Below are positions 23,753 through 31,989 of a stretch of DNA of 36,820 bases, in pieces. Origin of the DNA: Butyrivibrio sp. (lineage in GTDB: Bacteria; Bacillota; Clostridia; Lachnospirales; Lachnospiraceae). The notes beneath the pieces are model-generated. The model searched no databases, was not told the DNA's origin, and saw only the letters and a program-made list of their open reading frames with translations. Numbering within the stretch: position 1 is the stretch's first letter; every line of letters starts with the position of its first letter. A program made the position numbers and the translations under genes. The stretch is from contig JAILJR010000098.1 in the NCBI GenBank assembly GCA_024694565.1, positions 1 through 36,820 of the forward strand, written 5' to 3'.

Positions 23753-23786
23753 AAAAACTCCCCGGAGCCAGTGTTCCGGGAAGTTG
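23753..23786 (-). terminator. Intrinsic terminator (first of two) after the DHH gene
   Basis: On the minus strand AACTTCCCGGA pairs with TCCGGGGAGTT (one G-T) and is followed by TTTATTT. It is about 160 bases past the DHH stop. The stretch 23787-23944 holds a further small stem ATCTGC/GCAGAT but no gene. Confidence 0.75.
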
Positions 23787-23944
23787 ATATTTTCATGCCT
23801 TCTTTTTGTTATCGTTCGTAAAGCTAAAAATTGAAATTTTCTTCAGAAGCTTTCTATCCGCAAAGGACCTGCTTTAACCTTCAGGTGAAAGCGTATCTGC
23901 AAAAGGCAGATCTCTGAATGATTTTCCCTGAATTGTTCAGAAAG

Positions 23945-24889
23945 TCAAACGCATCCGGAGTTTAATTTTTCAATGATACCCGGAAGAAGGTCATCCACCT
24001 TGTCGTTGTCGAGCTGGCAGGTTCCTGCATTTGCATGTCCGCCACCGCCGTACTCAAGACAGAGGTCTCCTATGTTGAAATTTGAAGCCTTGTTGAGGAT
24101 GGACTTTCCGATCATAACAGCGGTGTTCTGTTTTCTGAAGCCCCAGGCTACGTGAACGGAAATCTGTGACTCCGGGAAAAGTGCGTAGATCATAAAGCGG
24201 TTTCCTGCATATATGATATCGCCTGCTGCCTTCTGGTTGACGACAACAACCTTTCCTTCCATGTGAGAAATATCCATCAGCTGCTGCTTGAATTTGTCGG
24301 ACTGCTCCATGTAGAGGTCAACACGCTCTTTGACATCAGGAAGCTGAAGTACATCCTTGATATCATGATTGATACAGTAATCAATGAGCTCCATCATAAG
24401 GTCGTAATTGGAAATCCTGAAGTCATGGAATCTGCCAAGACCCGTGCGGGCATCCATAAGGAAATTCATAAGAACCCAGTCCTTGGGATCAAGGATCTCT
24501 TCTTTAGTAAAATCTGCGGAGTCGCCTTTGTCGACCGCTGTCATTATCTCGTCGGATATTCTCTCAAGAGCATACCCTTCCTTCTTGTAATATTCATAGA
24601 CAACTCTGGCTGCTGACTTGGCATAACCATCAATATGCCAGTTTGTATTATCCTTCATGGATGCATTTCTTATGAGCTCCGACTCATGGTGGTCAAAGCA
24701 CATGAAAACTCTCTCATCATAGGGAAGGTTTGTGGTGATATCATTGCCGGAAAGCTCTATCTTGCCGTCCTGAACATCCTTGGGATGCACAAACTTGATG
24801 TCCTCAATAAGGTTACATTCCCTTAGGATCATTGCACAAACCAGTCCATCAAAATCACTTCTTGTTACAAGTCTCATCTTGTCGCTCAT
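23945..24889 (-). CDS. DHH-family phosphoesterase
   Basis: A 314-residue metal-dependent phosphoesterase. The DHH domain shows TRSDFDGLVCAMILRE and CFDHHESE, and the C-terminal DHHA1 RNA-binding-like domain shows LCLEYGGGGHANAGTCQLD. The layout is that of exopolyphosphatase-related or NrnA-like proteins, acting on short oligonucleotides, pAp or polyphosphate; which applies here is open. There is no RecJ-type extension. The start at 24889 has GGGGG four bases upstream; the longer frame adds nine residues. It is probably monocistronic, with an extended -10 promoter upstream and two terminators downstream. Confidence 0.87.
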   Translation of the reverse strand: MSDKMRLVTRSDFDGLVCAMILRECNLIEDIKFVHPKDVQDGKIELSGNDITTNLPYDERVFMCFDHHESELIRNASMKDNTNWHIDGYAKSAARVVYEYYKKEGYALERISDEIMTAVDKGDSADFTKEEILDPKDWVLMNFLMDARTGLGRFHDFRISNYDLMMELIDYCINHDIKDVLQLPDVKERVDLYMEQSDKFKQQLMDISHMEGKVVVVNQKAAGDIIYAGNRFMIYALFPESQISVHVAWGFRKQNTAVMIGKSILNKASNFNIGDLCLEYGGGGHANAGTCQLDNDKVDDLLPGIIEKLNSGCV

Positions 24890-24941
24890 ATGGCCCCCGT
24901 TCTGCAAAAATTTCATGCTAAAATATAAACTGCATACAGTT

Positions 24942-24950
24942 AGTATATCA
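24942..24950 (-). promoter_or_regulatory. Extended -10 promoter of the DHH gene
   Basis: TGATATACT on the minus strand, about 55 bases upstream of the start. A consensus TTGACA lies only ten bases upstream of TATACT, too close to serve as its -35. Confidence 0.4.
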
Positions 24951-25023
24951 CTTTATCTGTCAACAACGAAATATCATGAACACTCATTTTATATAAAGTT
25001 TATCTATTTATAATAATTAAGTT

Positions 25024-25060
25024 AAAAAAGCCATCAAAAGATACAGCATCTCAGTATCTG
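25024..25060 (-). terminator. Terminator of rnhA
   Basis: On the minus strand AGATAC pairs with GTATCT across a nine-base loop, then TTTGATGGC and six T. It lies about 15 bases after the rnhA stop. Confidence 0.6.
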
Positions 25061-25075
25061 TGAAAAGCCCTTTCT

Positions 25076-25564
25076 TCACCGAAGGTCCGACCCGTCATCA
25101 TGCAAAAGTGTTGACGCATCACCCAGGGCTGCAGTCGTCGCCAGCTCATCACATCTCTCATTTTCAGGGTGTCCGTTGTGTCCCTTTACCCAGTTCCAGG
25201 TCACATTATGCGGCTTTGCAGCCTCAATGAGCCTCTTCCAGAGCTCCACGTTTTTGACGGGCTGCTTCGATGCTGTCTTCCATCCGTTCCGTATCCAGTT
25301 GTAAATCCAGCCCTCTTTGAAGCCGCTGATCACATATTTGGAATCTGAGTACATTTCAACGTCACAGGGCCTTGTGAGATTCTCAAGTCCGATGATCGCT
25401 CCCATCAGCTCCATGCGGTTGTTGGTCGTCTTATCATAACCCGCACTTATCTCTTTTTCATGGACTTCACCCTTTGTATCCACATACCGCATCAGGACGC
25501 CGTATCCACCCGGTCCGTCAGGATTGCCCCGTGCTGAACCGTCTGAATATATACTGACTTTCAT
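25076..25564 (-). CDS. rnhA: Ribonuclease HI
   Basis: RNase HI cuts the RNA strand of RNA-DNA hybrids, removing primers and R-loops. The four catalytic acids are visible: Asp8 ([11 protein letters not shown]), Glu52 (NNRMELMGA), Asp74 ([11 protein letters not shown]) and Asp139 (NERCDELA), with the flexible-loop His129 ([11 protein letters not shown]). The basic protrusion ([16 protein letters not shown]) is present. Length 162 is that of E. coli type RNase HI, with no N-terminal hybrid-binding domain. It lies 115 bases downstream of the MutS-like gene on the same strand; that gap holds a GC-rich stem around 25591-25620. Confidence 0.96.
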   Translation of the reverse strand: MKVSIYSDGSARGNPDGPGGYGVLMRYVDTKGEVHEKEISAGYDKTTNNRMELMGAIIGLENLTRPCDVEMYSDSKYVISGFKEGWIYNWIRNGWKTASKQPVKNVELWKRLIEAAKPHNVTWNWVKGHNGHPENERCDELATTAALGDASTLLHDDGSDLR

Positions 25565-25679
25565 AGCCTAACCTCTTCATCGTTTTTTATAACCCGGCAG
25601 TTTTACCGGGATCTGCTCTCCGGGAAGTCACTATCTTATGAATCGCCCGGCTTCGCCTTTTGTAACGCTTCTCTCCTTG

Positions 25680-27368
25680 TCAAAGCCCGCAGCTCTTTTC
25701 CCAGGTTCCGTTCTTTTGGAAATTGTCTGCCATCTTCTGGGCGTCGTTTACTATACTCTCATCATATCCAAGAGCCGCAAGAAGTCTGATCGCATTTCTG
25801 GTTGTCGCCGGCCCCTTCTTTAACTTGTAATCGAACCTGACGTCATTCTCCTCAATATCTCCCTCAAAATGACAGATGTCATATTTATCATCCAAAAGAG
25901 AAGTGAGCTCTATGTCGTGCGTCGCTGCAAAGCACATGACCTTCTCGTCAGCGAGCTTTGAGAGAATCTGGGTCGAGGCGGCAATCCTCTCAAGAGTGTT
26001 GGTCCCGCGAAGCACCTCATCCACGAAGCACAGAACCTTTGCCCCCTCTGCCATGGCAGCGTCGATTATCCTCTTGATCGACTTTATCTCTACTATATAA
26101 TAGCTGTCACCCTCAAGTATGTCGTCCTTGAGCGCCATTGAAGAATAAATTCTGAAAAAGGGTGCATTGTAGCTCTGCCCGAGAACCGTGTGCACCGACT
26201 GTGCAAGCAGTGCATTTATTGCGCAGGTCTTCAGGAAGGTGGACTTTCCCGATGCATTTGAACCGGTCAAAAGAACGCCTCTTACTGTCTCAATATCATT
26301 ATCAACCGGCTTTTCCAAAAGAGGATGGATAAGGCCCTTTGCCTTATAGGAATCACCCTCAAATACCGGAACACAATACTTGCCCTCAAAGGACGCGCGA
26401 AAGCATGCGGCTGAAACTCCTGCTTCAATACTGCCGATTATGGTCAGCATGCGGTCAAGCCTGTCTCTCTTTTCCATGAGCTGGACATACATAAGGTTAA
26501 ATTTGATAATGTCGAGATGGGTTATCATCCTGATGTAATCAAGAAGCAGATCAACAGGATTTCCGCCGGAATTCATCCTGGTGGGCGACAAAAGAATCGA
26601 TGCGCCTGCCCTGAAGGCTGCAAAATCCTTCTTGAGGCGGCCAAGCTCCTTCACATCTTCCCTGAAGGATTCCTCTTTTATCGCGATGATACCGTCAACC
26701 GACTGTATTACCCTCATCACATAGTTGTAGGTCACAAGAAAAGGTTCAATCTCACTCTTTATACGGAAATAGCTCACTATCTGGACCGTCATCAGAATGA
26801 GGATCAGAACAAAACCGACCGTGAAATAAAAGAACATAATTCCTACGGCTGCAGCCAAAAGAAGAAGCATTATGTAGTGAAAAAAATTGCTTGACTGCTT
26901 AACGTTTTTGAGATAATCAAGGTAATCGTAGATTGAGTATCTGCTGCTCTTTCCTATGTTATAGAAGGTAAGCTGAAGATTACGCCTGAATTCATCGTTT
27001 TCACTGATAAATTTCACCTGCTTTTCAAAGCTTTCAAAATCATCGCTCTGCTTCGGAGTCCTTAGCATGTAGTAAAGGTACTCCTCTCCCGCAGCGCTGT
27101 AGCAGTAGTTCATCCTCTTGTAGACGCTGTCCATATTGAGATCGTTCCAGGTTATGTCATCTATACTGAAGCCATCCCTGTGATTTCTGTAGTACCCGGC
27201 AATGTGTTCAAAATCATTTTCCCGGTACTTATTCTCCGGAGCCTTGCCATACTTGTCCTTAACAGCTTCCAGAAAGGCCTTCTTTGCTGCCCATTTATCC
27301 CGTAGTCCCAAAAGCCACGCCACCAGAACAAATGCTATTACGATAAAAATTATAGCGTACCCTTTCAT
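25680..27368 (-). CDS. Membrane-anchored MutS-like ATPase
   Basis: A 562-residue protein with the MutS ATPase domain but no mismatch-recognition domain. One helix is at the N-terminus (IIFIVIAFVLVAWLLGL) and two more near 165-205 (MLLLLAAAVGIMFFYFTVGF then LILILMTVQIVSY). Walker A is LTGSNASGKSTFLKTCAINA (about 366-385) and Walker B VLCFVDEVLRGTN (about 441), followed by the conserved ATHDIELT. Such membrane MutS-like proteins are widespread in Firmicutes with no known function, and mismatch repair is not implied. It is translated just after the amidohydrolase: three 15-base repeats with in-frame stops and AGGAG sites form the junction. C-terminal residues DNFQKNGTWEKSCGL show nothing notable. 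Confidence 0.85.
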   Translation of the reverse strand: MKGYAIIFIVIAFVLVAWLLGLRDKWAAKKAFLEAVKDKYGKAPENKYRENDFEHIAGYYRNHRDGFSIDDITWNDLNMDSVYKRMNYCYSAAGEEYLYYMLRTPKQSDDFESFEKQVKFISENDEFRRNLQLTFYNIGKSSRYSIYDYLDYLKNVKQSSNFFHYIMLLLLAAAVGIMFFYFTVGFVLILILMTVQIVSYFRIKSEIEPFLVTYNYVMRVIQSVDGIIAIKEESFREDVKELGRLKKDFAAFRAGASILLSPTRMNSGGNPVDLLLDYIRMITHLDIIKFNLMYVQLMEKRDRLDRMLTIIGSIEAGVSAACFRASFEGKYCVPVFEGDSYKAKGLIHPLLEKPVDNDIETVRGVLLTGSNASGKSTFLKTCAINALLAQSVHTVLGQSYNAPFFRIYSSMALKDDILEGDSYYIVEIKSIKRIIDAAMAEGAKVLCFVDEVLRGTNTLERIAASTQILSKLADEKVMCFAATHDIELTSLLDDKYDICHFEGDIEENDVRFDYKLKKGPATTRNAIRLLAALGYDESIVNDAQKMADNFQKNGTWEKSCGL

Positions 27369-27413
27369 ATCCTATCCATAAATCTCCTATCCGTAAATCT
27401 CCTATCCGTAAAT
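27369..27413 (-). repeat. Three 15-base tandem repeats carrying stop codon and ribosome binding site
   Basis: On the minus strand the unit attta(c/t)ggataggag occurs three times in the amidohydrolase frame, reading Ile-Tyr-Gly-stop each time. The first unit is the true end of that gene. The next two extend the junction and repeat the TAGGAG motif before the ATG of the MutS-like gene; the last unit ends GGAT in place of GGAG. Confidence 0.85.
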
Positions 27414-28703
27414 CCTTTTGCTGATCTCCTCAGCCTTTTTATAAACCTCTTCCGGCTCGACACCTATATTGAACTTGCCGTTCTCATACCTGATAATCCC
27501 GCCTATCATGGTCATAACGACATTGGTCTTGCCTGCACTGTATACAATGTTCTTAATAATATTGTTCACAGGCTGCATGTTGGGCTGATGCATATCCAGC
27601 ATTATGAGGTCAGCAAGCTTGCCCTCGGAAAGACAGTCTGCATCATTGAGCCCCATGGCGTGAGCACCATTCGTCGTTGCCATCTCAAGAACTCTGGAAG
27701 CGTCAATGCTTGACGCATCATCATCCTTTACCTTTGCAAGCGTTGCCACAAGGAACATCTCCCTGAACATATCAAGAGCGTTGTTGCTTGCCGGGCCATC
27801 AGTGCCGATGGCTACCGGAATGTCATCCTCGATATACCTGGATATTCCGGCAATTCCGCTCGCCAGCTTAAGGTTTGAGGCGGGGTTTGTCACTGCATAG
27901 AGTCCCCTCTTTTTCATGATCCTGCGGTCATCCTTGGTCGTCCAGACTACGTGGTAGCCGCCTCCGCCATAATCAAACAGCCCTAGCTCATCAAAAAGCT
28001 CAATCGGAGTCATACCATAGCGCTCCATGCACTCAGATAGTTCCTTCTTCGTCTCCTGTATATGCGCCCAGAAGGGAGCTTTATATTTGTGGACCAGCTC
28101 GGAAGCCTGCTCCAGGAGCTCCCTTGAACAGGTATACTCTGCGTGAAGGCCGAGAATGAAGGAGTTATACTCATCCCTGCCGTTGAGTTCATTGTAGTAC
28201 CTCTCCAAAAGTTCGATGGACTGGCTGAAATTGTTTACGCAGCTGGTCTGTACGCAGCGCATTCCACAGTCCCTGAATGAATCCGCTACCGAAAAGGGTG
28301 TCAGATACATCTCAAAAGCTGCAGTCACGCCTCCTGTAAGATACTCCATTATTGCAATCTTGGACAGATGATAAATATCCTCCTCTGTCATCTTTGCTTC
28401 AACAGGAAAAATCTGATTGCCAAGCCAGTCCTGAAGCGGAAGGTCGTCAGCCCTGGATCTCATAAGAGTCATGGCCGAATGGGTGTGGGCATTCTTGAAG
28501 CCCGGCATGATGATATTTCCATCGCAGTCTATTTCCCGCTCCCAAAGCGGCGCCTCCTTAAGCTTCTCCTCAATGTATTTTTTTCCTTCCTGCATGGTTC
28601 CCACAAAGGCGATCCGGTCACCCATGACCCAGACCTCTCCCATAAATATATCCTGTCCCGGCACCATGGTCAGTACTCTGGCGTTGTAAAAGCGTATGTT
28701 CAT
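27402..28703 (-). CDS. Amidohydrolase, MtaD/SsnA-type purine or S-adenosylhomocysteine deaminase-like
   Basis: A 433-residue TIM-barrel metal hydrolase. His73 and His75 are in GFKNAHTHSAMTLMRSRADD. Further metal and substrate blocks are GLHAEYTCS, FWAHIQETKKE, and GTDGPASNNALDM with the catalytic Asp. The family covers 5-methylthioadenosine/S-adenosylhomocysteine deaminase, guanine deaminase and chlorohydrolase-like enzymes. The adjacent purine nucleoside phosphorylase supports a purine deaminase (inference). ATG overlaps the phosphorylase stop by four bases. The end of the gene is repeated in the tandem repeats at 27369-27413. Confidence 0.9.
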   Translation of the reverse strand: MNIRFYNARVLTMVPGQDIFMGEVWVMGDRIAFVGTMQEGKKYIEEKLKEAPLWEREIDCDGNIIMPGFKNAHTHSAMTLMRSRADDLPLQDWLGNQIFPVEAKMTEEDIYHLSKIAIMEYLTGGVTAAFEMYLTPFSVADSFRDCGMRCVQTSCVNNFSQSIELLERYYNELNGRDEYNSFILGLHAEYTCSRELLEQASELVHKYKAPFWAHIQETKKELSECMERYGMTPIELFDELGLFDYGGGGYHVVWTTKDDRRIMKKRGLYAVTNPASNLKLASGIAGISRYIEDDIPVAIGTDGPASNNALDMFREMFLVATLAKVKDDDASSIDASRVLEMATTNGAHAMGLNDADCLSEGKLADLIMLDMHQPNMQPVNNIIKNIVYSAGKTNVVMTMIGGIIRYENGKFNIGVEPEEVYKKAEEISKRIYG

Positions 28704-29530
28704 ACCTCAAACCTCTTGATTGATTCTGTGACGAGTTTTGTGAAAAGAGGTGCAACCTTGTCCGCAGCCTCCTGAACCTCCTCATGTGAAAGAGGCTGTG
28801 AGCTCATTCCTGCTGCCAGATTGCTGATGCAGGAAACTCCGCAGACTCTCATTCCGGCATGATTGGCTGCAATTGCCTCATTTACTGTGCTCATGCCAAC
28901 TGCAGATGCTCCAAGCCTTGCGAGCATCCTGATCTCAGCCGGGGATTCGAAGGAAGGTCCTGTTGCCTGTACATAAACACCCTCCTGAAGCTTTATACCA
29001 TTCTCCCTGGCCACCGACCTGATACAGTCCTGAAGGTCCTTTTTATAGACAGAAGACATATCGGGGAATCTTGGTCCCAGTTCGTCAATATTTGCCCCGA
29101 TCAGCGGATTGGGTGCAAAAAGCGAAATGTGATCCGTGATCAGCATCAGATCGCCTGCAGCAAATCCCTCTCCCATGCCGCCTGCGGCATTTGTCAAAAA
29201 CAGTATACCCGCTCCAAGAAGCTTCATAAGCCTTGCCGGCAGAACTACATCCGAAATATCGTAGCCCTCATAAAAGTGAACTCTTCCCTTCATGCAGACT
29301 ACCTTTTTGTCACCTACATAACCAAAAATAAATTTTCCGGCATGCCCCGGAACTGTAGAAACCGGAAAGCCCGGAATATCGCTGTAGCTGACCTCACACT
29401 CAACCCTGATATTCTCAGCATAATCCCCAAGTCCCGATCCCAGAACAAGAGCTATATCAGGCTCAAAATCAGTTATTTTCCTGACCGCATTTTTGCAGGC
29501 CAGCAGCTTTTCATATATCGCATTACTCAT
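28700..29530 (-). CDS. punA: Purine nucleoside phosphorylase
   Basis: This enzyme cleaves inosine and guanosine with phosphate to a free base and ribose 1-phosphate. It belongs to the trimeric PNP/MTAP family. Signatures are ALVLGSGLGDYAEN, VPGHAGKFIFGYVG, GRVHFYEGYD, LTNAAGGMGEGFAAGDLMLI and VQATGPSFESPAEIRMLARL with GMSTVNEAIAANHAGM. Length 276 is standard. GAGGTGG precedes the ATG. It is the first gene of a three-gene operon with the amidohydrolase and MutS-like gene. Together with the secreted 5'-nucleotidase elsewhere in the window it indicates scavenging of nucleosides. Confidence 0.95.
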   Translation of the reverse strand: MSNAIYEKLLACKNAVRKITDFEPDIALVLGSGLGDYAENIRVECEVSYSDIPGFPVSTVPGHAGKFIFGYVGDKKVVCMKGRVHFYEGYDISDVVLPARLMKLLGAGILFLTNAAGGMGEGFAAGDLMLITDHISLFAPNPLIGANIDELGPRFPDMSSVYKKDLQDCIRSVARENGIKLQEGVYVQATGPSFESPAEIRMLARLGASAVGMSTVNEAIAANHAGMRVCGVSCISNLAAGMSSQPLSHEEVQEAADKVAPLFTKLVTESIKRFEV

Positions 29531-29582
29531 AGTGCCACCTCACATTTCCTGATCTGCCAATTCCGCGGCAGACTCACCAACT

Positions 29583-29591
29583 ATTGTATCA
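29583..29591 (-). promoter_or_regulatory. Extended -10 promoter of the purine salvage operon
   Basis: TGATACAAT on the minus strand, about 55 bases upstream of the phosphorylase ATG; no good -35. A leader stem CTGCC/GGCAG follows. No purine riboswitch pattern was recognised in the short leader. Confidence 0.45.
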
Positions 29592-29618
29592 CATGTATAG
29601 ACCTTACGATATAACCCC

Positions 29619-29692
29619 GGTTGCAATTCGGTTGTCACCCTAGTACAGGCCGCCGTGATTTATGCTGCCCGGTTGACAAACGGATTGTAACC
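29619..29692. repeat. 74-bp element with 18-base inverted ends
   Basis: 29619-29636 and 29675-29692 pair at 17 of 18 positions (two wobbles included). Each end is a version of the 18-base motif seen at 10927-10944 and in the 22200 tandem repeats. It begins two bases after the serine hydrolase stop codon and may act as its transcript end, though no U-tract follows. No target duplication is visible. Confidence 0.55.
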
Positions 29693-29694
29693 AT

Positions 29695-31851
29695 TCAGTT
29701 ACCGGCTATCCCGGATGTGAATTCATATTCGCTTTCAACATCATATTCAGGTGCAACCTCAAAGGTAGAGGCAGTTACGTCCTCTGCTAAGTGCCGGTCC
29801 CCGTCTTCTTCCGTATCCTCATCCGGATTGTCCAGTGCCATACCTGATATTTCGGTGCTGTTAAACAATAAGGAGGAATCCTTTGCGTCAGCTTCCGGTT
29901 CATTGTCTTTTCCCGTATCAAGGTCCGGATTGTTGATATCTGCGTAGACTGTGGGCTGGATTGTGTTCTTTACAGCTTCTGTTATGGCTTCCTTCATTCC
30001 GCCCCTGAAAAGCTTTGAAAGAACTACCGATTCAAAGCCTGAGCCGTCAGGAGTAATGTTCTTTATTGCTCCCACAAGCATGTCCGATCCGGGTGACTCA
30101 GTAAATCGCAGCATTATTGTTCCGGGTCTTGACATGGCTTTTCCTGCCTCAGGTCTCTCTTTTGCACAGCCCCTCTCATCTATGTAAATATTCAGTGTGC
30201 GAAGGCAGGCTTCCTCCAAAAATGTGATATCGTTTCTAAGGACTATCCTGTTATACTCATCCCTTGTAAAGGCCGAACGAACGGAGAGCCTGTAGTTTTC
30301 GCCATGCATATTGATGCTGCTCACATATCTTTTTCCGTCAAAGCCGCACCTTAACCGGAATATGGCCTCACCCTCCCGTATGTCGATATAAAAGCCTCCA
30401 TCACTGCCCTGTCTGAAGCTGATGCTCTTTATCCCATCGGTAAAATTGTTGTGCACTATCTGCATCATCACCGGGAAAAGACCTACTCCATGGGTCTTAA
30501 GCATATACTCGGCGCCATCAAGTATTTTCATCCAGCGATTCATCATCAGATAATCTGAGCTTCCCCGATTATCCGAAGCATTTCGGTCTGCGCTCCTTCC
30601 CATCCTGCCACAGGTGACCCTGAGCCTTTTAGATGAGCCCGTCGTCATAGCGTCCTTGCGGCTGCTCCAGCCTCCACTTCTTATATCAGCTATCCTGCTT
30701 CCTTCACCTGCAAGATTTTTACACAGGCTCTTAAGCCTTGACAATTCTGCAAAGTTTTCCGGAAGTGGTCCATCGGAAACACAGATGTCGTTTTTCATCC
30801 TGCTTCTGATCCTGCGGGCCATGCTGCTGGACTGGAAAATATCTTTATTTCCTGCATTTGTTACGACTACCATATCGATATCCGGGTATACAAAGACATT
30901 CTGCCCCAGCATGCCGTTGTATGCAAAGGAACCTTCTCTGTCATTGTTTATCCACAGCTGGTAGCCATAGTGTCCGTTGTGGGAATCCTCGGTCTCAGTC
31001 TGCAAAGCGACTGACTCCCTGACCCAGTTTTCCGGAATAAGCTGCTGACCGTTCCACTTACCTTCCTGAAGATACAGCTGGCCCATCTTCGCCATATCCT
31101 CTGCGCGCATAAACAGCCCCCAGCCACCCTTGGTGATGCTCTGGGGACAGCTCTCCCAGAAAAATCTCTTTATCCCCATGGGATCAAATATTCTTTCCCT
31201 GCAAAAATCAGACAGGGACTGCCCGGTGATTTCAGTAACGATGGCAGAGAGCATGTAGGAATTCATGCTGTTATACTCGAACCTTGTTCCGGGCTCAAAT
31301 TTGAAGGACGACTCCAGAAACCCCTTTCTCCAGTCATTTCCGCTGACAGCACCTGCTTCATTGAATTCAACACCACTTGTCATATTCAGAAGATTCTTTA
31401 CAGTGACGTTTCTCTTGAATCGGCTGAAGGGACCAACACGGGCACTGAAGATATCGCTTACCCTGTCATCCACTGAGAGCCTGCCCTCTCCCACCAGTAT
31501 GCCGACAGCCATGCCGGTTATGCTCTTGCACATAGAGTAGGTGACATGCCACATATCAAGTTCATATGGCTCAAAAGCACATTCGGCAACCACAAAGCCA
31601 TGCCTCAGGAACATGATCTTGTGTATCAGACACTCCCTGTCATCAGAGAGCTCCTTTATCAGGTCATGAAAAAAAGCAGAACTTACACCCTGGGATTCCG
31701 GGCTTCTCCTTTCAAGAAAAGTCTCATCCGGAAACGGAAGAGAATTAAAGGCCTTTTTCTGCGGGTTGTAATCAACCTTGCTGATCTCGCCTGTCTCTCT
31801 TGCCATGAGCTTCATAAGAAGCTCTCCCACGTAAAGTTCTGCTCTTGGCAT
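29695..31851 (-). CDS. Beta-lactamase-family serine hydrolase with unassigned C-terminal region
   Basis: A 718-residue protein. Residues about 45-350 are a class C beta-lactamase/esterase (PF00144) domain: catalytic Ser106 and Lys109 in YSMCKSITGMAVG, Tyr193 in FEYNSMNSYML, and HNGHYGYQLW as the third motif. Residues after about 380 match no family I recognise. They include a predicted beta-rich part (GGFYIDIREGEAIFRLRCGF) and an Asp/Glu-rich tail. There is no signal peptide, so it is probably cytoplasmic, unlike penicillin-binding relatives. AGAGGTG precedes the ATG. Substrate unknown; esterase or peptidase activity is equally possible. Confidence 0.85.
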   Translation of the reverse strand: MPRAELYVGELLMKLMARETGEISKVDYNPQKKAFNSLPFPDETFLERRSPESQGVSSAFFHDLIKELSDDRECLIHKIMFLRHGFVVAECAFEPYELDMWHVTYSMCKSITGMAVGILVGEGRLSVDDRVSDIFSARVGPFSRFKRNVTVKNLLNMTSGVEFNEAGAVSGNDWRKGFLESSFKFEPGTRFEYNSMNSYMLSAIVTEITGQSLSDFCRERIFDPMGIKRFFWESCPQSITKGGWGLFMRAEDMAKMGQLYLQEGKWNGQQLIPENWVRESVALQTETEDSHNGHYGYQLWINNDREGSFAYNGMLGQNVFVYPDIDMVVVTNAGNKDIFQSSSMARRIRSRMKNDICVSDGPLPENFAELSRLKSLCKNLAGEGSRIADIRSGGWSSRKDAMTTGSSKRLRVTCGRMGRSADRNASDNRGSSDYLMMNRWMKILDGAEYMLKTHGVGLFPVMMQIVHNNFTDGIKSISFRQGSDGGFYIDIREGEAIFRLRCGFDGKRYVSSINMHGENYRLSVRSAFTRDEYNRIVLRNDITFLEEACLRTLNIYIDERGCAKERPEAGKAMSRPGTIMLRFTESPGSDMLVGAIKNITPDGSGFESVVLSKLFRGGMKEAITEAVKNTIQPTVYADINNPDLDTGKDNEPEADAKDSSLLFNSTEISGMALDNPDEDTEEDGDRHLAEDVTASTFEVAPEYDVESEYEFTSGIAGN

Positions 31852-31989
31852 TTATTCACCTCTATTAAAAAAATCTTATCTGAAAAACTGCTTGTTTAAC
31901 ACATCAGAAAAAACGTTAATGGATCCTGCGTGCAGCCGGATTCATCTCTTTCTCTGTGATAATCCATACAGATGTCAATCCATATCGTA

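Noticed and set aside
24958..24963. TTGACA as -35 of the DHH gene
   Set aside because: At 16-18 base spacing the -10 is poor, and it is too close to the better TGATATACT.
25680..27368. MutS mismatch repair gene
   Set aside because: Only the ATPase domain is shared; membrane helices replace the mismatch-recognition and connector domains.
29531..29600. Purine riboswitch before the phosphorylase
   Set aside because: The leader is short and the conserved purine aptamer core was not recognisable.
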